From positions 1 through 64,000 of the forward strand of contig PTJZ01000008.1 of the NCBI GenBank assembly GCA_002937455.1: DNA of 64,000 nt, given 5' to 3'. Under the pieces are notes generated by a model. The model searched no databases, was not told the DNA's origin, and saw only the letters and a program-made list of their open reading frames with translations. A program made the position numbers and the translations under genes. Origin of the DNA: Alphaproteobacteria bacterium MarineAlpha11_Bin1. GTDB taxonomy: Bacteria; Pseudomonadota; Alphaproteobacteria; MPNO01; UBA830. Positions 28,879 through 37,851 of this stretch are shown piece by piece. Numbering within the stretch: the stretch's first letter is position 1; each line of letters begins with the position of its first letter.

Positions 28879-29322
28879 TCAAACCCCTAGACCGACCGCG
28901 TTCACAGGCTCAAAATTTTCATTTGTTACCCCTTCGGTTTCTGAATCGAATGCCAGTTCGACCTGTATACCATTCGGATCAAGAAAAAATACCTGAACCA
29001 GTTTTCCGCCACTCGCAATGCATTTCCGGTAGACGACCCCATGTTCGGTCAGCGTTTTCTCCGTCTCCACCAGGTCTCGAGCTGACAATCCGATATGATC
29101 AAGCCCGTTACCCCGCCCGCTATGGATGGTACGAGGCTCTCCTTCAGGATCGCTCTGCGAGAGATGCACAATCGGAACCTCGCCGCAGTAAAGCCAGTAA
29201 CCGTGAGACGGGAAATCCGGCCGCCAACCGATTTCAAGACCAACCACGTCTATAAAGAAATCCTTGGTCTCCTCCATTTTTACTGTTCGGATATTTATGT
29301 GATTCAGTTCATTGATCGCCAT
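28879..29322 (-). CDS. VOC-family (glyoxalase-fold) metalloenzyme
   Basis: A 147-residue vicinal-oxygen-chelate protein of the glyoxalase I/methylmalonyl-CoA epimerase/dioxygenase superfamily. The first beta-alpha-beta unit has NHINIRTVKMEETKDFF, with a candidate metal histidine; a later GLDHIGLSARDLVETE gives the second histidine and FFLDPNGIQVELAF the glutamate. The ATG at 29322 follows AGGAGA. It is divergent from the isochorismatase-like gene by about 100 bp, so the two may be regulated together. Reaction and substrate cannot be predicted beyond the superfamily. Confidence 0.8.
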   Translation of the reverse strand: MAINELNHINIRTVKMEETKDFFIDVVGLEIGWRPDFPSHGYWLYCGEVPIVHLSQSDPEGEPRTIHSGRGNGLDHIGLSARDLVETEKTLTEHGVVYRKCIASGGKLVQVFFLDPNGIQVELAFDSETEGVTNENFEPVNAVGLGV

Positions 29323-29424
29323 ATTATTCTCTCCTGGTCAGCGCTTTCTCAAGCTTGCACGGCGTCCTCGACTAAACTAGCTTCCTTGTGAATTCTGACG
29401 ACTACTAGTCAAGGAGGCAAGACA

Positions 29425-30168
29425 ATGGCTGATCGGGTTTGGGACACATTTTTAACTGATAGGGATAAACAGGTATTTCAGGCGGCAGGATATGCGCAAC
29501 CTGCGGGCTTGGGTGAAAGGCCAGCCGTGGTCGTGATTGATGTGAATTATCATTTCACGGGCGATAAGGATGAACCGATCCTTGAATCCATAAAAAAATG
29601 GCCAAATTCCTGCGGTGAAGATGCTTGGATTGCGCTTCCTCACATCAAACGACTTCTTGATGCCGCCCGCAATAAAGGAGTTCCTGTCATATACACGACG
29701 GCGGCGTACCGGTCGGACGGGTGGGACCGTGGGTCATGGGACTGGAAGAACGCACGCGTCAGCGACTGGGAACCGGATGCTGAGGTACGACAGACCAACC
29801 TGGATGGCAACACTATTAATCACGAGATTACCCCCGAGCCGACGGATATCGTAATTGAAAAATTGAAGCCCAGTGCCTTTCACGGCACACCGCTTAGTTC
29901 TTTTCTCACAAACTTGAAAGCAGACTCAGTAATAATGGTCGGGACAACAACATCCGGCTGCGTGCGAGCAACGGTGCTCGACGCTTTCAGCGAAAACTAT
30001 CACGTTGCCCTTGCCGAGGAAGGCTGTTTTGACCGCTCACAAGCGAGTCATGCGATCAATCTTTGTGATATGAACGCTAAGTACGCCGATGTGGTCAGTA
30101 CAGACAGTTTAGTTGAGTATATAGGAAACCTTGAAGATGGCCTCTTCGATCTACCTAAGGGCCAATAA
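29425..30168 (+). CDS. Isochorismatase-family cysteine hydrolase (N-carbamoylsarcosine amidase-like)
   Basis: A 247-residue cysteine hydrolase. The catalytic triad of the family is visible as Asp39 in VVVIDVNYHF, a lysine at 146 or 148 in IEKLKPSAF, and Cys179 in GTTTSGCVRATV, with the preceding cis-peptide motif. Related enzymes hydrolyse N-carbamoyl compounds, maleamate or other amides. A strong AAGGAGG site precedes the ATG at 29425. Two TSUP transporters and an ornithine-cyclodeaminase-like gene follow on the opposite strand, converging on it with a 6-bp gap. An amide-bond-bearing nitrogen compound is a reasonable guess for the pathway. Confidence 0.83.
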   Translation: MADRVWDTFLTDRDKQVFQAAGYAQPAGLGERPAVVVIDVNYHFTGDKDEPILESIKKWPNSCGEDAWIALPHIKRLLDAARNKGVPVIYTTAAYRSDGWDRGSWDWKNARVSDWEPDAEVRQTNLDGNTINHEITPEPTDIVIEKLKPSAFHGTPLSSFLTNLKADSVIMVGTTTSGCVRATVLDAFSENYHVALAEEGCFDRSQASHAINLCDMNAKYADVVSTDSLVEYIGNLEDGLFDLPKGQ

Positions 30169-30174
30169 CACTTC

Positions 30175-30915
30175 TTAAACCACCGTAATAAAAAGTGACA
30201 GGACCGCGATTCCCCAAAGCGTGTAGTTGCGAAATTGGGCATCGGAGACATGTGCAAATAAGCGTATACCCCCCCAACATGCCAGAGTGAATGGCACGAA
30301 AAGAATACCTGCCAGGAATACAAGTTCTAGTGTTATCAATCCAGCCACCGCATAGGATGCTATCGCTCCAAGCTGAACCAAAAGCCCGAACGCCAGAAAA
30401 TCTGCACGTTGTGATGCTGCATTGCCTTTCCCTGACAGAAGGTAAAGAAATACCGGCGGACCACCCATCGATACCGAGCCAGTGATCAGCCCCCCTAGCC
30501 CTCCGACCCCAACCCGAACAGGCAATCCGCGGGGACCGCGGTATCGCCAGCCGGCGAGTAATATCAACGAAAGAATAATAGAGGTGCCAGCGACAATTCG
30601 GCGCATCAGATCTTCCTCTATAGCTAAAAGGATAAAGGCGCCCACGGGGGCCATCACGATTGCCCCGGTTCCAATAGGCAACATCCTCCGCCAGTTAGTA
30701 TGCGGCAATGCGTTCGGCATCACCTGAATATTACTAATCAGGTTCAGTAGGATGATGATCGGAACGCCCTCTCGTGGCCCGATAAATAGTGCCAATACCG
30801 GCGCAGTAATAAAATTAGCCCCGGCGCCACCGTTAAAACCACGCACGAGACCTGACGCAACGAATGCCGCTATAATGGCGGCAAGTTCCCAGCTCGTGAG
30901 CTCGTAGCAAATCAT
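30175..30915 (-). CDS. TauE/SafE (TSUP) family membrane transporter, copy A
   Basis: A 246-residue membrane protein with about eight hydrophobic helices. The family signature RGFNGGAGANFITAPVLALFIGPREG is followed by the second-half repeat GGLGGLITGSVSMGGPPVFLYLL. The protein is a paralogue of the adjacent upstream gene, sharing the same two-repeat plan and the WRYRG segment between repeats. It is the last gene of a minus-strand trio with an ornithine-cyclodeaminase-like enzyme. The ATG at 30915 is closely preceded by GGGAG, at poor spacing. Either the two copies form a heteromer or they carry two different anions; the sequence does not tell. Confidence 0.83.
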   Translation of the reverse strand: MICYELTSWELAAIIAAFVASGLVRGFNGGAGANFITAPVLALFIGPREGVPIIILLNLISNIQVMPNALPHTNWRRMLPIGTGAIVMAPVGAFILLAIEEDLMRRIVAGTSIILSLILLAGWRYRGPRGLPVRVGVGGLGGLITGSVSMGGPPVFLYLLSGKGNAASQRADFLAFGLLVQLGAIASYAVAGLITLELVFLAGILFVPFTLACWGGIRLFAHVSDAQFRNYTLWGIAVLSLFITVV

Positions 30916-30923
30916 CTCCCAGA

Positions 30924-31679
30924 CTATAGAAATAAAGTTGTAAGGCCGATGGCTAAGAGAAACATCAGAGCAATCCTTCGATAAAGATTTTCGGATGCCT
31001 TACCAAACATTCTTTCTCCTATCCAGGTACCGAGCACGATGGTGGGGACCATTGGAAAAGCTATCCAGAACGTCTTGGCTGTCATCAGTCCGCCAAACCA
31101 GTAAACTACCAAGCCGATTATCTGGGCAAAAATAAAGTAGAGTATAATCGCGGCACGATTTCGCGCAGCACTGTCTGGCCCAGCTAATAAAAATATAATT
31201 ACTGCCGGTCCCCCGGCTGCAGCCACCCCAGATATAAATCCACCTAGCCAGCCAGCAATTCCTGTAATTGCTGGCCCAATCTGGCCGCGGTAACGCCAAC
31301 CCGTTAGCATCACGACCGAGAAAAAAATTACTATAATCGAAATGGATTTTTGGACGAACTCTTGATTGATGATTATCAGGAGCCAACCACCGATAATAAT
31401 CCCAATAATCCCACCAATAGACAATGGGATGACGACTGGCCAATTTACCTCCCGAACAGCGCGAGGTCCTAGCTGCACACTAGTAATCAACATTAGTAAC
31501 AAAATCGCCGGTATCGCCGCTCTTGGCCCGACAGTCGATGCCAAGACAGGTGCAATGGCTAACGCCGCACCGAAGCCAGAAAACCCGCGCATGACCCCGG
31601 CAATAAAAGCAGTTGCCGCAACGAGAACTGTCTCAGATACGCTAAGCTCATAGTAGGTCTGAAGCCATTCCACAATCAA
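30924..31679 (-). CDS. TauE/SafE (TSUP) family membrane transporter, copy B
   Basis: A 251-residue polytopic membrane protein. The TSUP signature appears as MRGFSGFGAALAIAPVLASTVGPRAA, with the second repeat GWLGGFISGVAAAGGPAVIIFLLAG. It shares the plan of the downstream paralogue. The start is uncertain: a TTG at 31679 overlaps the stop of the cyclodeaminase-like gene (TTGA), and a GTG two codons later at 31673 has a better spaced GGA. Translational coupling to the upstream gene is likely in either case. The substrate is unknown; organic anions or sulfur oxyanions are known for the family. Confidence 0.83.
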   Translation of the reverse strand: MIVEWLQTYYELSVSETVLVAATAFIAGVMRGFSGFGAALAIAPVLASTVGPRAAIPAILLLMLITSVQLGPRAVREVNWPVVIPLSIGGIIGIIIGGWLLIIINQEFVQKSISIIVIFFSVVMLTGWRYRGQIGPAITGIAGWLGGFISGVAAAGGPAVIIFLLAGPDSAARNRAAIILYFIFAQIIGLVVYWFGGLMTAKTFWIAFPMVPTIVLGTWIGERMFGKASENLYRRIALMFLLAIGLTTLFL

Positions 31680-32734
31680 TCCAAATCGATCTCGGTGCCT
31701 CTGCCCTCTTCAAGTGCGCGACGATAAGCAGTCATCGCCATTGCCATTTCTGAAGAGCCCGTCCCGTTATTATTTTTGTGATAGGTAATCTGTTGGTCAG
31801 TAGTTCTTCCAGGATGCCTCGCGGTAGCGAAATCACCAAGTTCAAACACATCATCGATTCTAATTAGACCCCGTTCAATAGGACCGAATAGGTCACCCTG
31901 TTCTTCGGAGAGCATAGATTCTTTAAGGTTAGTAACGATCACATCTGCCTTCAACGCTGTCGCGTCATCAATTTCGCGACGGGGCCTCTTTAAAAATCCA
32001 CCTTGAACAAGTTGTTTGTTGCTACCGATGATGCCGGTCACATGCTGGCCGGGCATCAATCGGTTACCATCGAATAGCTCTACATTCGTGTTGGTCGCAC
32101 AGATTATGACATCAACATCTTCCAGAAGAGGTTCCGGGCTGTCGACCGGTTCGATTTCAACTCCAAATTTTATAGAATAAGTTTCCGCGAACACCCGACG
32201 GTTTTCAGGGTTCCTGCTAAATACCTTAACAAGATTGATGGTCGGCCTTTCCGTTATTAATGCTAGAAGTTGATTGGCTGCTTGGCCTCCCGAACCGAAC
32301 AGCCCGACTATTGATGCATCTCGGCGCACCAGATGCCTAAATCCAATACCACTGGTCGCCGCAGTCCGGAAAGCCATAAGACTTGAAGGATCCATCGTTT
32401 TTTCAACTATCTCGCCAAATAAAATGGCTAGTAGCCGCCCATTTGACGAATCATGCAACACATGAACTGGTAGTTCTCGATGACCATAACGCTGGGTATT
32501 ACCCTCCTGGACTACCAGCTCTGCCCGGACCTGTGCTCCCATCACGCCAAGCTGATGAACACCTCCCGGGAAATTAGATACTCGGACACCTTCAGGTGAA
32601 TGAACCCGTCGTCTCGGGCCATTGATGACTGGAAATTCGGTAGATTCTTTATATCCCTGCTCCACAGCATTTATCGCGTCTTTCATAGAGACTAGATTCC
32701 GGAGGTCGTCCGGTTTCAAAAGCAACACTGTCAT
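31676..32734 (-). CDS. Ornithine cyclodeaminase / mu-crystallin family protein
   Basis: A 352-residue NAD(P)-dependent enzyme of the family containing ornithine cyclodeaminase, alanine dehydrogenase and ketimine reductase. The Rossmann motif GLFGSGGQAANQLLAL and the preceding ALMAFRTAATSGIGFRHLVR are diagnostic. Members act on imines or amino acids, often in opine or cyclic-imine metabolism. GGGAGA precedes the ATG at 32734. It is the first gene of the trio with two TSUP transporters. Ornithine specificity cannot be claimed; true cyclodeaminases share only part of the pattern. Confidence 0.85.
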   Translation of the reverse strand: MTVLLLKPDDLRNLVSMKDAINAVEQGYKESTEFPVINGPRRRVHSPEGVRVSNFPGGVHQLGVMGAQVRAELVVQEGNTQRYGHRELPVHVLHDSSNGRLLAILFGEIVEKTMDPSSLMAFRTAATSGIGFRHLVRRDASIVGLFGSGGQAANQLLALITERPTINLVKVFSRNPENRRVFAETYSIKFGVEIEPVDSPEPLLEDVDVIICATNTNVELFDGNRLMPGQHVTGIIGSNKQLVQGGFLKRPRREIDDATALKADVIVTNLKESMLSEEQGDLFGPIERGLIRIDDVFELGDFATARHPGRTTDQQITYHKNNNGTGSSEMAMAMTAYRRALEEGRGTEIDLD

Positions 32735-32913
32735 TCTGATTCTCCCGGTGTTTGGGGAAGCATGGCGGCTGGTAGATCAGTGGTCAAATCAACAGACAGA
32801 CCGAATAAATCCATTCCATTTCGCGCTTCGGGAAAGGCGTCAAAAAAAGAGTTTCTGATGTTTCTAGAGTTCAACCCACGGAATAGGAGACGCCTTCAGA
32901 ACAAGACAGCAGG

Positions 32914-33975
32914 TTACGAGTCTTCTTTTTTGTGTTTGGCCAGATATTCTTCAATTGGGAAGGTCAACTTCTCCGAATCCCCTGCTGTCAACATGTATGT
33001 CCAGCCTGACGTTTTCTCATTAATTTTACGGGCCGCGAGGCCTGCTGCCGTTCGTTTTTCTGGGTCGGCTATAACATCATCAACCGTTGCAGAAATTCTA
33101 CCCCAAAAATCCTCCCCAAATTTCGCAGTTTCAATCTTAACGGTAAATCCCTGCCAAGTCGTGAAGTAAGCAACCCACGACTTTTCTGGCCATTTCTGGT
33201 TGTCGGCCTTCTTAACGTCATCAAACATCATACGCCACATCACCCCGGCAAGCGGGTTTGCCTCGTCAGGATTTTTAATCTTCCGGCCCGTCGGAATGTT
33301 TTGGAGAGTGAAATTTTTCTGTTTTTTCGTTGCCTTCGAAATTGTGAAGGAGCGTCCGTCCGGATGAACAATTACCACGCGTTTCACTGTTTCCTGCCCG
33401 TAATTAACGATTGTCCGTAGCATCCAGTTATTTGGCTCTTCTCCGAGCTCTACCTGCCCACGGACCAACCAACTCGCCGTCTCGCCATTACGCCGAATGT
33501 ATGTCCCTGCTCCACCAGAGCCGAACAGATTTGGATTAAGCTTTCCAATGATCGCCGACGCTAACGTAATTCCCTTCGAATCCTTCAGCTGAATTTCTCT
33601 CCCTTTGGATTCCGGGCTATTAGGAGGGTCGACTTCTAAACGGATATAGCGCTCGGGATCGCTCGTTTTCTTTTCAATTAGTTTGAACTCCGAGAGATTA
33701 ACAATTGCAGACTTCACCTTCTCGAATTCAACCATGTAACCTTCTTTTTGATCCATTCCCCAATTATTTCCATCCCGAGTAATAGAGAAAGACCCCTTAG
33801 AATTTTTAATTTCGATTTTAACGACTTGATTGACACCTTCGACAAGTTTCGGAAATGCCGGCTCCGTTCCCGGGGTCAGGGAAATAGTATCGGATTTCAT
33901 CGAGACGGAAAGCACCGCCGCGACAACTGCGATGGCCGAGATACCGGCAAACCCGTAGAATGTACTGGGTCTCAT
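32914..33975 (-). CDS. DUF4340 protein of a GldG-type ABC system
   Basis: A 353-residue protein with one N-terminal transmembrane or signal segment (ISAIAVVAAVLSVSM) and a periplasmic remainder. The repeating beta-rich pattern (VNQVVKIEIKNSKGSFSITRDGNNWGM) followed by VKSAIVNLSEFKLIEKKT is typical of DUF4340 proteins, which are usually encoded with GldG-like ABC components. The ATG at 33975 follows GGGAG and lies 19 bp after the GldG-like gene, so it closes a four-gene operon. The function is unknown. Confidence 0.8.
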   Translation of the reverse strand: MRPSTFYGFAGISAIAVVAAVLSVSMKSDTISLTPGTEPAFPKLVEGVNQVVKIEIKNSKGSFSITRDGNNWGMDQKEGYMVEFEKVKSAIVNLSEFKLIEKKTSDPERYIRLEVDPPNSPESKGREIQLKDSKGITLASAIIGKLNPNLFGSGGAGTYIRRNGETASWLVRGQVELGEEPNNWMLRTIVNYGQETVKRVVIVHPDGRSFTISKATKKQKNFTLQNIPTGRKIKNPDEANPLAGVMWRMMFDDVKKADNQKWPEKSWVAYFTTWQGFTVKIETAKFGEDFWGRISATVDDVIADPEKRTAAGLAARKINEKTSGWTYMLTAGDSEKLTFPIEEYLAKHKKEDS

Positions 33976-33994
33976 CTTTTGATCTCCCTGAGTC

Positions 33995-35920
33995 TTAGGC
34001 GATTGAGCGTCCGCGTTTCCGGTTGCGTCTTAGTAGAGCAACCAATAGCGCAAAAAGAGCAACAATGGCCGGCATTCCGGCAATATTTATGATTTTCAGG
34101 TTCGAATCGAGGTCATCGATATCCCGACGCAGATTTAATTGTACTTCACGTAGCTCCTGTCGGATTTCCAACACCCGCGCCCGGAATTTTTTGATTTCTG
34201 CCTGCTGCTCTGGGGACAGGACCGCTGCGGTCTTTGAGCGTTCGGTTGTCTGGAGTTTCTGCATCTTCTTTTCAACCTCTTCGAGTTCACCAACGAGGTT
34301 GCGCTCCTTTGCACGATATTTGTTTTCTGCTTCATTCTGAATGTCTTGTACTAATTCGAAAGGCCGGGCGGAGAGTCCACGACTTCTTAAGTTAATAAGT
34401 GCACTCGTGCCCGAGAGGTTATCGGCAGCGTTCACGACAAAATCGGCGTTATTGGCAGTTGGAACAATGACCTCTTGGCCAAAGAGGTCTTGTGTCTGCA
34501 CCCAAAACAGATCTGCCATCAAATCTGTATCAGCAATGACGATAAGGTTTATAGGCTTTTTCGACGCCGACAGATGTTGTCTTGCTGTGGAAGTATCATT
34601 TTTGCCGCCTTTTTCCTTCGGTGCGTCTTCCTTCGGTGGACCATCGGGGAACGCGGTCTTGACATCACCACTAATTCGGGCCGCGAGCAGATATTTTTTA
34701 TTCTGAGGTTTAAAGGCTTTGAGAATTTCTGCCGGTTTCGGATTTTGACGCACGCTTTCAGCGTCAAACGGTCCAGAGGTTTGCGTGGAGGTAATCAACG
34801 GTTCAACCTTGGTACTACCACTCTCTTCAACTTCAATAAAACCAGGTGTTCCAAAATTAACAAGACGAAGCTGAGATGTGGTCACATCAGTCGAATTTAA
34901 ATTTTCGGGGCCGTAGGACGTCCACGCAACGTATCTCGTAATGATTGGGCGGCCAAAAGAGTCCACGCCGGCCTGAACTCGTTGTCCGGCTTTTAGATCA
35001 CCAAGAACCTTGTCTCGGTCAAACTTGATACCCCATGCCTTGAAAAGTTTTGGCATGTGTGATCCGAGTCCTGCCGGCAATCGCAAGGCGCGGTTACTGC
35101 GTGCACCCTCTTCCGCATGCGGATCGACAAAGATCACTGCCTTGCCGCCACTAAGAACATACTGATCAATAACATATAACGATGCATCACTCAGGCCGAA
35201 GGGATGCACAATCATCATCAAATCCACATCGTCCGTAATCTTGGGTGTAAGCCCTTGAGGCCGGACTTCAAAGAACTGTTTCAGTTGATCAATAAGCGCC
35301 CACGGTTTGTATTTCTTGAGGGGATCAGAATCTACTGGAATACCCGAAACTAGCGCTATCACCTTCTTCTTCGGATTCGCAAGGTTATTGATCATCCGGG
35401 TCAGATCGTATTCTAAAAATTGTTCGCGTTGAGGTGTGAGAAAAGGGATAACATCTTTGTCATCGGTAGTATTAGTTGCCGCGATACCGAAATATCCGAG
35501 ATCCCCGGCCTCAGAAATCGGGACGCCACTAAGTCCAAAACCGACCGCACGGTCCTCGTCGGCGGAGAAGGGCTCCGGATCTACTAACTCCAGCTTAAGG
35601 GCACCGTTTGAAAGCGCCACGTAGCGCTCCAGCAATTCCTGTATACGTTCCCCGTAGGCCGTGAGCCCGGGAGTCGTTTCCGTCAGCTGACGCGTGGAGA
35701 AGAACCGGAGGGTAATGGGTTCCTTAACTGCGGCGAGCGTTTCCTTGGTTCCATCTGACAGCGTGTAAAGTGATTTCTCAGTCAGATCAACCTGTACGCC
35801 TTTAATAGACGTTTCAGAAAAAACATTTATAGAAAGGAACAGGACGACAGCGAGACCAAGTGACGCAATACTAAGTAGTCCACTATCTTTGATCGGTGGT
35901 TTTATCGGAGATTCAGCCAT
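33995..35920 (-). CDS. GldG-family ABC transporter auxiliary protein
   Basis: A 641-residue protein with N-terminal and C-terminal transmembrane segments (SIASLGLAVVLFLSINV near the start, GMPAIVALFALLVALL near the end) enclosing a large periplasmic part, the usual layout of GldG/DUF4350-like auxiliaries. A predicted coiled coil rich in Glu, Lys and Arg precedes the last helix. The ATG at 35920, six bases inside a possible TTG start, follows GAGGG. It lies 9 bp after the permease gene. In Bacteroidetes GldA/F/G serve gliding, but relatives are widespread in non-gliding bacteria, where the role is unclear. Confidence 0.85.
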   Translation of the reverse strand: MAESPIKPPIKDSGLLSIASLGLAVVLFLSINVFSETSIKGVQVDLTEKSLYTLSDGTKETLAAVKEPITLRFFSTRQLTETTPGLTAYGERIQELLERYVALSNGALKLELVDPEPFSADEDRAVGFGLSGVPISEAGDLGYFGIAATNTTDDKDVIPFLTPQREQFLEYDLTRMINNLANPKKKVIALVSGIPVDSDPLKKYKPWALIDQLKQFFEVRPQGLTPKITDDVDLMMIVHPFGLSDASLYVIDQYVLSGGKAVIFVDPHAEEGARSNRALRLPAGLGSHMPKLFKAWGIKFDRDKVLGDLKAGQRVQAGVDSFGRPIITRYVAWTSYGPENLNSTDVTTSQLRLVNFGTPGFIEVEESGSTKVEPLITSTQTSGPFDAESVRQNPKPAEILKAFKPQNKKYLLAARISGDVKTAFPDGPPKEDAPKEKGGKNDTSTARQHLSASKKPINLIVIADTDLMADLFWVQTQDLFGQEVIVPTANNADFVVNAADNLSGTSALINLRSRGLSARPFELVQDIQNEAENKYRAKERNLVGELEEVEKKMQKLQTTERSKTAAVLSPEQQAEIKKFRARVLEIRQELREVQLNLRRDIDDLDSNLKIINIAGMPAIVALFALLVALLRRNRKRGRSIA

Positions 35921-35929
35921 GATCAACCC

Positions 35930-36664
35930 TCACGAGCCCTTTTTCAAATCGACGACGACAACATTCGAAAACAAGAACACGCCGATAACGGATGAGAGAT
36001 AGATAAAGTCTCGAAGATCGAAGACACCCTTGGTGATCGCGTCAAAATGCGTAAGAAAGCTCAAAGAAGCGACTAGGTCGACCACAAACGCGCTTGCCCA
36101 ACCTCGGAACGCTGATTGAACAGGTTCGAGTCCACTCATCATAAAAAGGAAGCATGCGGCCGATGCAATAACAAACGCAATGACTTGGTTACGGGTGAGG
36201 GCCGATACAAAGCTACCGATTGCTAAAAAGGCCCCAGCCATCAGGAAACTACCGACATAACCGGCAAAGATTACCCCATTATCGGGCGATCCCAGAAAGT
36301 TTACGGTTATCCAGATTGGGAATGTGAGGGCTAGCGCAATGGCGGTGAACACCCATGCGGCGATAAACTTTCCAAGAACCGCTTCGGTTGTCGAGACTGG
36401 CAAGGTCATTAGCAACTCAATTGTTCCAGATTTCCGCTCCTCGGCCCACAGCCGCATTCCGACAGAAGGGATAAGGAAAAGATAAAGCCAAGGATGAAAG
36501 GAAAAGAACGCGGCCAGGTCTGCCTGGCCACGCTGAAAGAAACCCCCAAAATAAAACGTCGTCGCACCGGCGAGACCTAGAAAGATTACGATGAAGACGT
36601 ATGCTAGAGGCGTCGAGAAATAGGCATTTAACTCACGGCGAGATATCGCAAAAGTAGTATTCAT
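35930..36664 (-). CDS. ABC transporter permease, GldF/ABC-2 type
   Basis: A 244-residue membrane protein with about six transmembrane helices, ABC-2 type. Typical features are the N-terminal RRELNAYFSTPLAYVFIVIF and the cytoplasmic stretch RLWAEERKSGTIELLMTLPVS, which contacts the ATPase. The ATG at 36664 overlaps the ATPase gene stop (ATGA), so the two are translationally coupled. It provides the membrane channel for the ATPase and works with the GldG-like and DUF4340 proteins. Confidence 0.9.
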   Translation of the reverse strand: MNTTFAISRRELNAYFSTPLAYVFIVIFLGLAGATTFYFGGFFQRGQADLAAFFSFHPWLYLFLIPSVGMRLWAEERKSGTIELLMTLPVSTTEAVLGKFIAAWVFTAIALALTFPIWITVNFLGSPDNGVIFAGYVGSFLMAGAFLAIGSFVSALTRNQVIAFVIASAACFLFMMSGLEPVQSAFRGWASAFVVDLVASLSFLTHFDAITKGVFDLRDFIYLSSVIGVFLFSNVVVVDLKKGS

Positions 36665-37620
36665 TGCGGCCCTCCGTCGCTGGTAATTTGTCGAAAAACA
36701 TCGTCAAGCCGGCCTCTTTCAGAATAAAGTTGTTCAATTTTGATGTTATTTTCACGAATAAGAGAGTTAACTGTCTCGATGATATCTGCCCCGTCTCGGG
36801 ACATAACGGTAATATGCTGTACACTACTTGTAGTACTGCCAATCTCGACGCCGGATACTATCTCCACACCTTCGAGAGCGCGTCGTAAATCGTCTACTTG
36901 ATCACTATGTAAATGAATGGAAACCGAGTTAAAGTAACCTGATCTGCGCTCGAGGTCCGTGGGTGTTCCGTCAGCGACCTTTCTACCGCGCGCGATGACA
37001 ACCGCCCGATTGCAAACAGCGCCGACTTCTTCAAGAAGATGTGTCGATATCACGATTGCTTTATCTTTAGCCATCTCTGTAATCAACGCGCGGACCTGGT
37101 GTTTCTGGTTGGGATCTAGCCCGTCGGTCGGTTCATCGAGAATAAGTACATCGGGATCATGTAGGATCGCCTGAGCTAGACCTACACGCCGTTTAAATCC
37201 TTTGGAAAGTGTCCCGATTTGCTGATTGTAAACTTCGTCAAGCTGCAGCTTCGTGACGGCGTTATCGATCGAGTTCTGGCGATCAGCACCTGCAAGTTTT
37301 CGGATATCTGCGGCAAATGCAAGAAGGCCAGCTGGCGTCATATCCTCGTACAAGGGAGCGCCCTCCGGTAGATACCCAATGTGACGTTTTACTTCGATTG
37401 GTTCTCGGGTCACATCGGCTCCGCACACTATAGCGGTACCCGACGTAGGCGATAGAAAGCCCGTAACCATTTTCATGGTGGTGGATTTGCCTGCGCCATT
37501 CGGGCCTAGAAATCCCAGTACTTCGCCACTGTCGACAGATAAACTTACATCGTCAACCGCTTTAAAATGACCAAACTCTTTTGTAAGGCTCTTAATCTCG
37601 AGCATTTTTTTAATAGTCAT
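36661..37620 (-). CDS. ABC transporter ATP-binding protein, GldA-like
   Basis: A 319-residue nucleotide-binding subunit. The Walker A motif is GPNGAGKSTT, the signature-like segment LSKGFKRRVGLAQ, and Walker B VLILDEPTDGLDP, followed by the switch histidine in ISTHLLEEV. The ATG at 37620 is preceded by GGGAGG; an in-frame GTG at 37626 overlaps that site and is unlikely. It leads a four-gene operon (ATPase, permease, GldG-like, DUF4340). A DrrA-type C-terminal extension is present. The cargo is unknown. Confidence 0.92.
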   Translation of the reverse strand: MTIKKMLEIKSLTKEFGHFKAVDDVSLSVDSGEVLGFLGPNGAGKSTTMKMVTGFLSPTSGTAIVCGADVTREPIEVKRHIGYLPEGAPLYEDMTPAGLLAFAADIRKLAGADRQNSIDNAVTKLQLDEVYNQQIGTLSKGFKRRVGLAQAILHDPDVLILDEPTDGLDPNQKHQVRALITEMAKDKAIVISTHLLEEVGAVCNRAVVIARGRKVADGTPTDLERRSGYFNSVSIHLHSDQVDDLRRALEGVEIVSGVEIGSTTSSVQHITVMSRDGADIIETVNSLIRENNIKIEQLYSERGRLDDVFRQITSDGGPQ

Positions 37621-37800
37621 TGACACCTCCCGGATATCCCAGCAAAGGGATGCTCGGGGTTTCCCCGAAACCGGCTTTAATAACGGATATGCATTAAGAA
37701 CCGCGACCCGTTATAGCCCCTAAGGCGGTTCGTCAACAGCCGTTTTTAAATCCCTTATAAATTGAGGCTTGGAATCCTCTAGAAAATTAATATTTAACAA

Positions 37801-37836
37801 TGTTAAAGCCGGGCCCCCAAAGTAAGGGCCCGGCCT
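37801..37836 (-). terminator. Rho-independent terminator after hsp20
   Basis: On the minus strand GCCGGGCCC pairs perfectly with GGGCCCGGC across a 9-nt loop, followed by a short T run (TTTAAC). It begins 18 bp after the hsp20 stop and would end that transcript before the ABC operon. The stem is strong; the T-tract is weak. Confidence 0.75.
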
Positions 37837-37851
37837 CAAAACCATTAGTTA

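Noticed and set aside
32830..32900. AAGGCGTC ... GACGCCTT long-range inverted repeat before the cyclodeaminase-like gene
   Set aside because: The arms are about 45 bases apart and the T run is inside the loop, so no normal terminator forms.
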